From contig WKLE02005021.1 in the NCBI GenBank assembly GCA_014885115.2, positions 83,324 through 147,323 of the forward strand: a DNA stretch of 64,000 nt. Direction: 5' to 3'. This DNA is from Asterionellopsis glacialis. Taxonomy: Eukaryota > Bacillariophyta > Plagiogrammaphyceae > Rhaphoneidales > Asterionellopsidaceae. The notes beneath the pieces were generated by a model, which was not told the DNA's origin, did not search any database, and was given only the letters and a program-made list of their open reading frames with translations. The position numbers were made by a program, and so were the translations under genes. This document shows positions 22,783 through 34,760 of this stretch, piece after piece; position 1 is the first letter of the stretch; every line of letters starts with the position of its first letter.

Positions 22783-25700
22783 TTATTCGTCATGTGTAGA
22801 CATGTGAGTATCAGGTGTAGGTACTCCCGTGACAGAACCAAATAATTCATCAAACTCTGCAGTGAGAACTGTCGTTCTATCGGTTCGAATTGATCCCACG
22901 ATGGCAACCCCTTCATCTAAAGATGCAACACCAGTTGCCTTTGACTTATCTAGTTGGTCCTCAGGCTCTTCACATGTGTTCTCTGTGCTAGAATTGTCTT
23001 TGTCCGAATCACTTTGACCTGAAGCAGACGCCTTCGCCGAAGCAGCACCAACTCCATACTTTTTCTCAAGGACTCTCCGGAGTCTTGTTTCAATACTATT
23101 CTCCATAATAAAGCGGATAATCTCAACTTTGTGTTTTTGTCCCATTCTGTGTACTCTACCAATTGCCTGAGCTTCCAACGCGGGATTAAAAGCAGGCTCT
23201 GCAGTCGAATGTAAAATAGTTTACAAAACGTTTTAAATTTGGAAATAGTGAGCTATATTCATTGTGAACAAAAACAAAGAATGATCAATTTCCATACCTA
23301 AAATGAATACACGATTTGCCTGTGTGAGGTTGATTCCAACTGCACCAGCACGCATCGAAAGCAAAAATATAGTAGTAGGTGGATCTGTTTGAAAGTCGTG
23401 AAGAGCCTTCAGCAAAAAAAATCAATAGAATTAACATGTTAGACAAAAATGGGAACCGGCGAAGCCGCAGAAAACAAACAAAATAAGGAAATTGCATACC
23501 TTGGCTCGCTTTTTCATTGACATATCCCCAGAAAGGGTTCTGAAGTCAAAGCCGTGCTTTGGCAACTCGCTTTGTAAGAACTTTAGGGTTGATGCAAATT
23601 GGGAGAAAATCAAACTTTTTGCTAAATTGAAGAGAAAGAGAAAAATAAGCATCAGGCAAACAAGTCTCTTGGATTACTGCACTGACTGATCTTATCCAAA
23701 ATGAATCTTACCATGTGGTTCTTCGTCTCGAATTCTTTGCAGCTCCTTAACGAGCACAGAAAGTTTACTATTGAATACTACATCGGATATTTTAATCTTC
23801 TTTTTTGATTTAGAATCATCATTCCCTGATTCACCATCTTGGGATTCACCATCGTCAACATCGAAATCTTTCTTTTTTCTCTCTTTTTCGGTCTCTTCCG
23901 GGATACCCCCCCCAGAGCAAGCGATACGTAATGGTGTCAGTTTTTGATACAAGACGAGGTAATGTTTACTCAATTGGTGACCTTCTCTTTGTTTAAAGGA
24001 CTCGTAAAACGTTATGGCGTCGCGTTCGAGACGCTTATATTCTTTTTCTTCCTCTTTTGAAAAAGATACATTTACAATGCGTTCTACCTGTTGAAATAGG
24101 AAAAATAATAGTTAGATCATGCGTCCTACACGAACCCGACGACGCACCTATCAAGCTTACCTTCTCTGGCAACGACATCAACGCTGTGTTTGTCCCAGTA
24201 TAATTTTGTTTCTTTGTGTGTCGCATCATGACTTGACGCATGTAAAACAAAAACGGTGCCAACTTGCTCCTCTCGCCGTAACAACTTCGCTTTTTCTTCA
24301 AATCAGTCAAATGAATATCATTTTCAAAATTATACAGCAATTTCTCTATTCCGTCAAGACCAACAAATTTCAGCTGCATTTTGAGATCTCGGATCCCCGT
24401 ATTCATTGGTGTCCCCGAGACGCACCACCTGTGGTCACCGACAAGGTCCATTACGGCTTTTGTTTTCTGTGTTGCACCATCACGAAGTGAATGGGATTCA
24501 TCACAGATGATTCTCCACCACCGGACTTTCTCACAAGGAGGGACGTAATTCTTTCCTCCTTTTTTAGAATGGAAAAATTTGTCGGAAGCTAACGTTGCGT
24601 AGGTAGTCACGACCACCGAATGACTTGCTAGAATTCTTGCATCTCTCTTTCGATTGCCTCCATGATAAGGGTATACCAAACCAGGTTCTGTAAGCTTTGA
24701 TTTCGCTTCATCTATCCATTGGCCAACAAGTGACACATGGCAGATTACCAAAGTACCGCGGCTCAATGTATCGCCTTTACCGGTACTGCTTTTTGAAGAC
24801 ACTGGATCCCATCCTTTCCCATTCCAACTTTCGTTTGAAGTAGCTGGAATAGCACTTGAGCACGATCCTGATTTTGGAAGCAAAGGTGCTGGATTGTGCA
24901 GTATTAGGGCTAACGAAATTACCGTCTTACCAAGTCCCATCTCTTCTGCAATGATACCGCCCCGTACATGACGAGGTTTTGACTGTGAAAGCTTGTTTAA
25001 CATCGGATTGAAATAAATTGTTTTTTCCAAATTAGGGATTTTGGCCCAAAAGAAACTCTCTAAGCCACCCTCTTTTGTTTCACGCTCGAGCGCCCATTGA
25101 ACAGTTTGCTTTTGATACTCAAGAAGTTCAACATTGAGACCGTCAGTGTGTGGGCACGGCGTGTGTCCCAAATTCTCAAGCATCTGCATCAAAGTATTTA
25201 GATTGTGTGAAGATGGTGTATCCAATTTCAGGTTGTCCATGGCGAGAGCACGATCTTCGTCTCGTACGTACGCAATAGATGAATCTTTCAAAGAAGAGCC
25301 TGAAATGATGTCCCGATTCCTCATACTTCGGTGGTACGACAGAACTCCCTTTGCCCTATCACACCAACTCGGCCCACCGTAGGCTGAGTGGAGAATTTCA
25401 TCAATTATTGTTTCTGAAAAATAACGTTTCAACAGACTTGAAAAGTCTGTACCATTATCAGCAACGCCACCACAGCCATACTTTCCAACGCTGCATGTAA
25501 ACGACAGCTCGGAACGAAAATTCTTTGTGGCGGCATTAAATGAATTTATCGACGAACGTATTTTTCCCTCATATTCACACAGCAGTATCTTTTGCTCGAT
25601 ATCACGCAATCGAAAAGGTGGAACCTGTAGTTGGTATTGAGTACGCGGCTCTCTCTCTACGGCTTTGCATCCTCTGGCAAGACTGGACAAATCAAATGGA

Positions 25701-27524
25701 GTCACACCAAACCACGCACCAAATAGCTCTGGCAAACTTGTTACTCCATATGAACTGTCATTGAAGAGGTTTAGCTTTAGATATAAGCGAATAGAAAACG
25801 TCTGTCTCATTGAAATACAAAAAAGAGATTGCGATTAAGAAATTATTCACTAAGTTGGAGGGGCAAGACACAGCACATTGTACTTACCCCCTTTCGTTTA
25901 GTTTTGTCCAATGTGGCACGAACGTCTCCACGAATCAATTCCTCAGTGAATTTTGATGGCTCTTTTCCGATCGTACTTATTTTCCCCACTTCTTCTAGCA
26001 GATACTTATCACTTTTGGACTGAAGGAGTATATACTCTGCCTCTGTATTCGAAGCTTTATTATTACCGCGCAAGGTATCTGGAATTGACTCTTCAGAAAC
26101 AACAGGTATGCTTTCAAGAATCATGGCAATTTGAGGCCATTCGCCAAAGCGATAGTTGAAAAAATCCTGGCACATCTCTTCTTCATTGTAATGCCAACCA
26201 TCTTGTCCCTCGTATTTTGCCCACTTTTGTTTGTATTTGTCCAATTTCCGGGGGTCATGGGGATGAATTGTAAAGGATATTGTCTTGGTTCCGAGAGCAA
26301 TATCATTTGCTCTCTGTGCCTGACGATATTGTTTTGTGTACGGAATTCCTTTCCTTGTTCCAAAATCAGTGTCTCGGCATATTCTACCACATGCATGACA
26401 CCAGTGGTGTTCACCAGGACGCTCCATGTCAACCAATCTGCTGTACCAACCGCATTTTCTGACAAACACGTATCCCAGAATTAAGTATTGATGCGTTAGA
26501 CAGAGTCGATGAAAAGCAATAAACGGTAATGTATAAGTTTCACACAAAAAGACGTAAAAACTTACCGACACTTTGAAGACTTCTGTATTTCTCTTTCAGT
26601 CGCCTTGGTTGGATCAAAAGGTCCTGGGCCAACTGGGGCAAATCTAGACATACCTGAATTAAATTGGTGGTTTAGAAAAGAAAAATAATCGCCATCGTCG
26701 TCAAAGAGATGACGAGCAAAATTATAGTCCTCATCATCGTCGTCAGAAGAGTACATCTCTGTTGAGATCGGGCCATTCTTCTTTTTTTCTCGTTCTTGTT
26801 TCCATTGAAAGCCATTCCTTCCCTTGTCGCTCGCCAGACAATGATTCTCGCCAAAGTTTACGTCCTCTGATTCCCAATGCTTGCAATCCTTGACTGGAAC
26901 GTCACATACATAACAAAAACACATATCGCAGTGTTTTTTGTTGCTATTGAGACCTTTCTTGATCCGCTCCCTGAAACTTGCCACGTGGTAGGACATACTT
27001 TGATAGTGCACAACGTCCTCGATGAATTCATGTTCGGGACAGTGTTGTCGCATATGTGGGAGACGCTCCGTTCCTTTCGTACCAATCACTTCAATATCCT
27101 CATTAGCCCCGGTACCAGCACGTTCTGATGCATCCGCGACTTTCAAAGCAGGTTCAGTTCGGGATACAATTTGAATTTCGGAGCTTTCCGAGGTATTGTT
27201 TGAATGAGTTGTGGAAGAAGTAACTACATCCGGACCTTCCGTTTTAACTCGTTTGTTTGACTTGATTTGGCGTAATGGGCAGACAGCGCCAATCTTTCCA
27301 CCTCCATCGTCGTCGTTATCATCATCATCGTCTGTAATCTCAATCTCCATGAAAGACTTTGAAGTAGACGGCTTTGTTGTTGATGTGATCCTTTTGCGAA
27401 TCTCATCGAGACCAGTTTGTCTCTGAATTTCATCATCAGAGTCCAGGATTTCAATGATTAAAGGCTCATCAGGGGTTACTGACGCTGGCGGTACTCTCCG
27501 CTTCTTGGAATTGGACTTCACCAT
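22783..27524 (-). CDS. SNF2-family ATPase, Rad5/Rad16-like, with N-terminal Cys-rich modules and no RING
   Basis: Seven exons: 27524-26566, 26458-25888, 25801-24161, 24087-23712, 23621-23500, 23406-23298 and 23198-22783. The introns are 73-107 nt, all GT-AG and frame-consistent, giving 1,397 aa. The N-terminus is acidic and Ser-rich. It is followed by a Cys-rich segment (CDMCFCYVCDVPVKDCKHW) and a second one across the first junction (CRKCGWYSRL then WCHACGRICRD). Helicase motifs are GGIIAEEMGLGKTVISLALI (motif I), the DESH box in ICDESHSLRDG, WCVSGTPMNT (motif III), LIFSQFASTLKFL, MRAGAVGINLT and QAIGRVHRMGQ (motif VI). Rad5 and HLTF relatives carry a RING finger between the two RecA lobes, but here that interval is a Lys/Asp-rich linker without a C3HC4 pattern. 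Likely roles are DNA-damage tolerance or chromatin remodelling. Confidence 0.88.
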
Positions 27525-27598
27525 GGTGAACGGAGCTTACTTGGACAATCCCGTCAAGTTTGCATGAAAACTTCCACGGCACAAAGAATTTGCGAAGG

Positions 27599-27606
27599 TT
27601 TGGCGC
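27599..27606 (+). promoter_or_regulatory. E2F-type site, proximal SNF2 promoter
   Basis: TTTGGCGC is an exact match to TTTSSCGC and lies 75 bp upstream of the SNF2 start codon, a position typical of active E2F elements. Confidence 0.5.
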
Positions 27607-27882
27607 GGATTTTGTGGGAAGGGACCTTTATTCATAGCGTAGCGAGAGAAACTAGGACTAGTAGGACTAGTTAGGGTTCCATTCCAAGTGGGGAGGACCC
27701 TACGTAGTTTGAGTAGTCTTACATGGTACCTGTACGAGTGCATGTACGAATTAGCCCTATCGTACGTACCTTACCTGGTACCAGTCTCAGACATGTGGGT
27801 CTGTTGCAGACGTGTGATCCGACTGGTTTGGCTATGCTTCTCTAGACTAGAGATGTTTACTCGTACCTGTACACTGTAAAGC

Positions 27883-27894
27883 GGCGCGCCAAAA
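27883..27894 (-). promoter_or_regulatory. E2F-type site, distal SNF2 promoter
   Basis: GGCGCGCCAAAA is the reverse complement of TTTTGGCGCGCC, a textbook E2F element with a palindromic core. It lies 359 bp upstream of the SNF2 start. Confidence 0.45.
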
Positions 27895-28209
27895 TCTGTT
27901 TCCTGGGCTCTGCAGGCTCAAGCAACAAAAAAAGTTGTCTTCCATTATTGTTCATTCTTGTCTAGTCAAAAAAAGGTATCCGTAGTTATTTGGTATCATA
28001 CCAGATGCGGTACAAGGGTACTACAATACCAGGTATTTAGGACCTAACATATTCGAACCGAGGGGTACCAAGAAGTCCTCCTCTCTCTAGAGTAGAGAGA
28101 GAACAGACAGACAGTGGTCTAAGGTACGTTGGTATGAAGTTCTAACCTTAATGAAGAATATAATTATACATAATATTTTGATTGTTCTTCTTCTATTCAT
28201 CATTTTTGT

Positions 28210-28220
28210 GCGCGCCAAAA
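28210..28220 (-). promoter_or_regulatory. E2F-type site between SNF2 and the eIF4B-like gene
   Basis: GCGCGCCAAAA, read on the minus strand as TTTTGGCGCGC, is 570 bp from the eIF4B-like start and 686 bp from the SNF2 start. Which gene it serves cannot be decided from the sequence. Confidence 0.35.
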
Positions 28221-28790
28221 AATTATGAAAATTAAATTGAAAACAATTTTGGATAATGAATACAATTTAGAGAAATTATCCTATTCATTTACTTTTTGGG
28301 AATACTCCTAAACAATAGAATATGTCTGTGGGACCAATTTTGTGCACGAACCAATAAAGGACGGGGAACAAACGTGAAACGTGGTAGTCAGGAAGGACGG
28401 GAAGGCGAAAGTCGACAGCCATTGCTTCTTCATTTTTGGCCTACGATTCCTCTAAGGACGCTAAAGTCCACCGTACTTCAACAAACAGAGGGTTCACCCA
28501 CAGAGAGGTTCACACGTGCACACACACCTTACGTTGTCCACACAACTTTACTCCCACACTCACGAAACCGAAACGTCAGCATTGCAACAAACAAGCTAGA
28601 ACGTCTTTGTGTTTGAAAGAGTTCTGTTAGGCAATCGAATCTGAACAGGTAGTAAACGTTGAAGAACAACTTCCTATTACCTTCCGAACCAGTCAGTAGA
28701 AAGCAACACCAAAAGAAGAAAGAGTATTCTTTCACCACAAAACAGACTTTAATCCCATACATTTAATTTTTGAAAAGAAAATCGTTCAAG

Positions 28791-31582
28791 ATGGGAAAGA
28801 ATCAGAAAAACCAGCAAAAGATGTCCTTCAGTGAGTTCATGGGGGACACTCCTGCTAGAGGTCTTGATGTATTACCTTCGGCACCGAAGGAGCGTGCGCC
28901 AGATGATGATGGTGCCTTCCGTCGCGCACCTCGACGTGAACAGAAAGACGATTACCAGTCTTCGAGGGCAGATGATGACAGTAGCTGGAGAAGAGGAGGA
29001 GCGAAACCGGAAGGTGACCGCGGTGGCTTCGGAGGAGGTGGTGGTGGTGGTTACAGAGACCGTGGTGGTGATCGCGGTGGTTTTGGAGATCGCGGAGGTT
29101 ATGGAGGTGATCGAGGTGGCTTTGGAGACAGAGATCGTGGCGGCTTTGGAGATAGAGATCGTGGTGGTTATGGTGACCGCGATCGCGGTGGTTTCGGGGA
29201 CCGAAGTGGTGGTGACCGATGGGGTGACCGTGGTGGCGATCGTGGTGGTTTTGGTGACCGCGACCGTGGCGGTGACCGTTGGGGTGACCGCGATAGGGAT
29301 TTTGATCGCAATCGTGGCGGTGGCGCTGGTGATGGACCAGAAGGACCTGGTTCAGGAGGTGCACGCCCACGTCTTCAACTGTCCAAACGGACGGCGCCTC
29401 CTCCTCTTCCACCACCATCTAATGATGTCGAGGATAGTAAAAAGGAACCTGAAGCCGCTGCACCAGCACCTAAACCAAAGCTCAATCCCTTTGGAGCAGC
29501 AACTGCAGTTGATACAGCATCGAAGCTTAACGAACTTGACTTGAAAAAAGACGAGAAGGAACCAAGTAAAGAAGATGAAAAAGGCAACAGTGACAAGGGA
29601 GAAGAGCAAGAAAAGGAATCTGTAGCTGAGGATAAAGAAGAAAAAGCTCCAACAAACGATAAAGACAAAGAACAAAAGGATCCCAAAGAAAAGGACTCCA
29701 AAGAAAAGAGGCGCAGGGAACCCAAAGTTGTTAATTCACGTGCGGCAGCTCTTGAAGCAGCCCCAACCGTTAAACGTGATGTAAGTTATTTCACACCGAA
29801 TTCTTGTTTGCAAAAAACTCTTGAAAATGCAGTATTCTGACTGGTTATGCTTATTTAACTTTTTCTTTCTTTCTTTCTACAGTCAAACGACCGTCGGGGT
29901 CGTGGTGACAGGGATCGTGAACGTGGTGGCCGCAGCGGTGGGCCGCCTCCTGTAGTTAATGAACGCTTCGCCAAACTTGCAGAGGAAGAACGCGAGAAGA
30001 CCCGTGATCGTGAGGATCGTCGTGACCGCGATCGTCCGGAGCGTGGAGCCGATCGTGGACCGCCTCCAGTTGTAAATGAACGCTTTGCCAAACTAGCGGA
30101 TGAAGAACGCGACAGATTTCGTGATCGGGAAGACCGGCGGGGAGGCCCTCCCGAGCCACAGAACTCACGCTTTGCTGCCGCTGCCGATGCTGATAGGCGA
30201 GATCGTGATAGAGGCCGTATGGACCGCGATTTGGGTCCACCACCTGTTGTGAATGAACGCTTTGCCAAATTTGCTGATGAAGAAAGGGAGAGATTCCGCG
30301 ATCGCGAAGATCGTCGAGGACAGGACTTTGGAGGACGCGGTGGTGATGACAGAGGCCCACCACCAGCACAAAACTCACGCTTTGCAGCTGCAGCAGCATC
30401 TGACCCTGATTACATCCCTGGAGGTGGTGATAGAAGAAGTCGCATGGATGATCAAGGTGGACGTTTCGATGACCGTGACCGTGACGGAGGAGGACGTTTC
30501 GACAGTCGTGGAGGTCCTGGACGGTTTGACGACCGCGATAGTGGCCGTGGTGGTGGTCGCTTTGATGACCGTGGTGGATACGACAACCGTGGACCCCCTC
30601 GAGGCGGATATGGAGATCGGGATCGTGACGAACGTGGAGGAGGTTTCGGCGGCCCCCGACGCGGATATGGTGACCATGATGACCGAAGATTCGGAGGAGA
30701 TAGCTTCGGTGGGCGTGGTGAAAGAGGTTTTGGTCCAGGACCGCGAGAAATGGATGATGATCGTCGTCGTGTCGATAACGTTCTCAAACCTGCTCCCCGA
30801 AAGGAAGAGAAAATCCTCCCTCCTGTTGACGCACCTCTCACACTCCCCGGTGAAGATGAAGAGGCTGCAAAAGCACGCATTGAGAAGAAAAGGCGCGAAG
30901 CTGAGGAGAAGGCTGCTGCAGAGAAGAAGGCCGCTGAAGAGGCTGCTGCAAAGAAGGCTGCCGAAGAAAAGGAGGCTGCTGAACGAGCAGCTAAGGCTCT
31001 TCAGCTCGAAGGTGATATGTTGGGTGAATTTATTAGTGGCAACAAATTGGGAGATGATCTGAAACAGTGGTGTATAGATCAAGGTGAATTGCTGCCATCA
31101 GTAGAGAAACTTGTATACCATCTGCTGCATGAAAAGCAGGCAAAGAATCCAGATCCAGAATGTCTTTGGGCCGAATCCGCAAAATATGGAGCTGCTCTTT
31201 TGGCACTTGTTGAAGAGAACCTGGACGGACAGATGCAGATACTTTGGGGAATTCAGAAGGTATGTAAACGTTTTTCCTTTCATCAGTTTAGTTTTCACTT
31301 CTCCACGATGTACTAACACTTTATGTCTTTTGTTGTTTATTTCAGTACTGTGATTCATTAGGTTTTCCGAAACTCAATGATGAATATATTGTGCAAGCAA
31401 TGTTCCGTAACATGTACAAATATGACCTCGTGGATGATGAAGCTTTCGAAGTTTGGAAAGAAGATGAATCTTCAGAACATGAGAAGGGTAAGATGACAGC
31501 CATCATCCAAACTATTGACTGGTTCAACTGGTTAGAAGAAGACGACGAAGAGGAAGAAGAGGACTACGAGGAGGAAGAGTAG
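28791..31582 (+). CDS. RG-rich eIF4B-like protein with C-terminal W2 (eIF5C) domain
   Basis: Three exons: 28791-29780, 29883-31259 and 31346-31582. The introns are 102 and 86 nt, both phase 0, giving 867 aa. The start is the ATG in caagATGGG; an in-frame TTG 21 bp upstream is ignored. The N-terminal MSFSEFMGD and VLPSAPKE resemble the eIF4B N-terminus. About residues 75-185 are RGG/DRGG repeats, and about 230-320 are Lys/Glu-rich. Exon 2 has three [11 protein letters not shown] repeats and two PP.[10 protein letters not shown] repeats, more RG-rich sequence and an Ala/Glu/Lys helix. The C-terminus (about 705-845, including [14 protein letters not shown] and [13 protein letters not shown]) is a W2/MA3-type HEAT domain like those of eIF4G, eIF5 and eIF2B-epsilon, ending in an acidic tail. 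A role in recruiting translation initiation factors is inferred. Confidence 0.78.
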
Positions 31583-31868
31583 ACCCTCTGCTGCCTACTC
31601 TATGAAAAGTTTGAGGTTTAAGGATGTCTCTTTCTGCAATGTCAGAAATTCTTTTCAATATATGCGTATGAGGACGTGGTCCATTTTTTAAGTTAACAAA
31701 TGCGATCGCAATATCTAGAATTGAATTATACAGAAAGTATTGCAGTACGTGTTGCGTTTGGGTTTCAACCAGTTTTAGGGGCTCTGAGTGATCATGTACG
31801 GATAGTTTGACAAAACCATAAGATGGAGTGCATCCTCCTTTTCATGTATACTTTCCTGCACAAATTAA

Positions 31869-33202
31869 TTACAGTCTTGATTTTAAATTCATAGAGCCCC
31901 TGACTTTACATATAGTTCGAAAACAGAACTTGGCAACTTTTGGAACCATTTCTGGGAATACAACAAAGCCGTGCAGAAGTTCAGGCATGTACGTCCAATT
32001 CACACTCTCTGGGATGCAACCTCTATCTCTCAATTGTTGCAGGTCGTCCATATGAAAGGTTGGAGCCCAATGGTCAGGTCCTCCACAGTAAAGCATATGA
32101 ACAGCACAGTGTTTTCCAATCAAGCGTAGCGCTGAATCCTGCAAGCCGCGTAAAAGAGACAGGTGAGAAAATCGCTGATTGGTCAGGCAAATTGATAAAC
32201 GATCAAACAAACCTTGCGGAACAAGAAGCTTACATCAGGCCGTTCTGGTACATCGCGGACTTCTTCAAGTCCTAGTTCGAAAAAGTTTCTTGCAAAATGC
32301 GGTTGACGCGCGATACCTGCAGCAAGTTTTCGTCCTTTCTCGTCTGGAACGGCGCCTCGCATAAGGAAATCCGATACAGTCATTGGGAGGCACGATTTCA
32401 TTCGAGTTAAAGTCTGAGCAACAGGAATGACAACACTTTGTGCATTGGCAGCGACCGACATTTGAGTTTTTTGAGGTTGTGGAGCATCGGTTCGAATGTA
32501 CGGCATCAAATGTATCTGAAGGATTGTTTTTTGCAAAATGTCAGGTCTGAGGATGCTAAGCCGTTGAACCATATGAGCTCCAATTGAATGAGAAATGAAA
32601 ATATATCTGGGAGATGGTGCGGGAGAAAGAAAACTTCTTTCATTGCTTGCCTGTTGCTTCTGCCCTAATAGTTGCATTTCAGCTGCGACATGATCCATCC
32701 ATGCAATTTTATGCATGATTTGACCATCGACGCTCCACGGAATTTTAACATCACGATTGTATTTATCAAATGAATCACTAGAACTATCAGATTCCTCCCA
32801 TTGTTCAACGTTTGCAATATGCGAGTCAACTCCATGGCCGGCATAGGACACTCCACGAGCAGCAAAACCACGCCCCAACTGGTTGACGATTGAAAAAATA
32901 AAATCCGTATACCAACCCATGCAACCAGGGTTACCAGGAATGAAAAGAAGCACTGTGTGAGGACATTCCTGTCTGTTTTTAGTATCATAATAATCAATCG
33001 AGAACGTTTCTGTTGGCCATTTAAGAATGTTTTGTTCTTGTTCTATCAAAGTCGGGCGTTTCTCGCTTGATGAACGACGAACAGGATTGTTCGATACAAC
33101 ATGTTTTTCACTTGATTGTACTACACCAGAAAATGGTAAAGCATTCACAAAGGTGGGACCTAAACGTTGTGCAGAACGATCTTTCTCATTGCTTCGTTCC
33201 AT
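31869..33202 (-). CDS. LDAH: Lipid droplet-associated hydrolase (LDAH/UPF0554) homologue
   Basis: Exons 33202-32234 and 32174-31869 flank a 59-nt intron (32175-32233, donor GTAAGC, acceptor ATCAG), the shortest in the window. The product is 424 aa. The alpha/beta-hydrolase features are the family signature LLFIPGNPG and GWYTDF near residues 85-100, and the nucleophile elbow SHSIGAH near 206. There is an acid candidate in YCGGPDHWAP, and a late His in PELLHGFVV consistent with the catalytic His. Animal LDAH sits on lipid droplets and affects sterol and triacylglycerol turnover; its substrate is debated. The gene converges with the eIF4B-like gene (286 bp between stops). Confidence 0.85.
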
Positions 33203-33792
33203 TTTAGGATTTGGCGAGTAGCCGCCGATGAGAACTATGGGTCGATTAGCTTTGATAGAAACGCTCTTCGAAGTTCAATGCCGGCCAAGGCTCTCTTATT
33301 TTCTCTGCGTTCCAACGGTGTAGGACCTAATGGCTCTGGAAGTTGTTTTCTATGATGTATGGTGTTTGCTTTTTGCCGGTGTCGTTTACTGTATTTCTAT
33401 TGTTTTTTACTGAACTAACTGCTTTTGCTTTTTAGTTCTTTTCTCCATTCTACACGCATATATTTTTTTCTTTAGGCACTCCCCTAAGGGTTTTGGTTTT
33501 TCAAGGTAGGGTTACCTCTCTAAAGTGTCTTGACACCACAGACTCAAAAACTGAACACTTTTTTGTCTGCTTTCTCGGTCTGCTGTCAGTTACATCACAA
33601 CTTCAGTTTCCTCTTGGCTGTTCTTGAGCACTCATCCAACTACCACCTTCGAGGCATTCGACCTTGAACCACTAATCAATTTTTCGAAACATTCCGCACG
33701 CATTGAAATCGATTGCAACAGCAGATTGCATGAAGCATATCATGAACCAAGTGTATTTGGCATTTTATTTGTTGTCGTGAAGTGTATACACC
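33203..33792. other. Intergenic, LDAH upstream region
   Basis: These 590 bp carry no supportable gene. The composition is T-rich on the + strand (33380-33480). No known motif stands out. Confidence 0.4.
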
Positions 33793-34179
33793 ATGCAGTA
33801 TGCATTGCGAGAGATTCAACATCAAGATCCCAACGATGCACTCAAGTTTATGCGTAAACACCGCAGACAAATTAAACGACAAGAGGAGAGGTCCCAACGC
33901 GCTAGAAAGAGATTGTTCTTCTTCACATGCGTCACTATCGCCTGGTCGGTACTTGTAATACGCAGATCAAGATCTTTAAAATCAGCACAACAACAAAATC
34001 TTCGTCATCAAACCAAAGGAACCAATATTAGTATTCCTAGTCTATCACCAATGCATTCAGTTGGCAGTGTGTTGCAGAACATCGAACGTAATTTCACAAC
34101 TTTACCATCCGTTCTCCAGAATGGTACTTTGATGACATATACTGAAATCGCCTTCATAGGAAACAAAACCTTCGACTGA
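33793..34179 (+). CDS. Possible small single-pass membrane protein (doubtful)
   Basis: An ATG-initiated frame of 128 codons. The N-terminus is strongly basic (RKHRRQIKRQEERSQRARKR), followed by a hydrophobic segment LFFFTCVTIAWSVLVI and a polar tail with three NxT/S sequons. The pattern of basic stretch, one membrane segment and a lumenal-type tail is plausible for a type II membrane protein. No family was recognised and the frame stands alone between two larger genes. It could be a chance frame or part of an unrecognised transcript. Confidence 0.38.
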   Translation: MQYALREIQHQDPNDALKFMRKHRRQIKRQEERSQRARKRLFFFTCVTIAWSVLVIRRSRSLKSAQQQNLRHQTKGTNISIPSLSPMHSVGSVLQNIERNFTTLPSVLQNGTLMTYTEIAFIGNKTFD

Positions 34180-34760
34180 CAAAGACTTTTTAAGACTTTT
34201 TGAATATTTCATAGTATGGATTTATTTGAAGAATCAATCCATTCATTATCTCTAAAGTATGTTGGGGGATACCGTATTTAGTATCCTAGAGATACTTTCT
34301 TTTTGGACTTTATCTTATCAAATCATAGCACTGCGAACTTTTAGTAATGTTAGCTATTTCCAGACTATAACTTTCTCTGTCTCCCTATCAAAGATGACGA
34401 AGGATATTTTTTTCGGTAGAGACTCTCTATTATTTGTAGATGTTATCCTGCTGTGGGGTGGGATTATGCCGACAGACAAAAAAATTTCAGAACAAAGAGT
34501 TTGGTGCGCATTATTGACATCACTACCACGTCATGATGAAATCATGATTGACATCATTACCACGTCATGATGAAATCACTAATATTTTTCAATAGAAAAA
34601 CTTCCTAGGAGTAACATCCATGTTGGTCTCCTACAATTGGTAACGTGTTACAGTTTCAAGTTGTCGAGTTTAAACGTCTTCATTGCATTGGTTTATCCTA
34701 AGGGGTGGTTGAAGGTTTTGCCATCTGGCTCAAATTCTGACTGCAGTTATTCCAATCACA
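34180..34760. other. Upstream region of the TraB-like gene
   Basis: No supportable gene. It contains the 34-bp tandem duplication at 34513-34579 listed separately. Confidence 0.4.
34513..34579. repeat. 34-bp tandem duplication with CCACGTCA cores
   Basis: Two head-to-tail copies (34513-34546 and 34547-34579) differ by few bases. Each contains ACCACGTCATGATG, whose CCACGTCA core matches ACGT-type bZIP/CRE binding sites. The copies lie about 180-250 bp upstream of the first ATG of the TraB-like gene. Confidence 0.75.

Larger units (their letters stand above)
27525..28790. other. Divergent promoter between SNF2 and the eIF4B-like gene
   Basis: These 1,266 bp contain no supportable gene. They hold three E2F-type sites (27599-27606, 27883-27894, 28210-28220), several GGTACC/TACCAGGTA strings (27722-27785 and 27990-28075), and a CTCTCTCTAGAGTAGAGAGAGA imperfect palindrome near 28081. 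Confidence 0.5.

Noticed and set aside
28831..29544. Long alternative frames on both strands across the RG-rich gene (for example 28831-29544, 28855-29418, 30375-31082)
   Set aside because: The repetitive GGT/GAC/CGT codons keep other frames open by chance. Splice junctions and the W2 domain fix the true frame.
33202..33260. GGATTTGGCGAG near 33209 as another E2F site
   Set aside because: The last position breaks the TTTSSCGC consensus (CGA instead of CGC), so it was not annotated.
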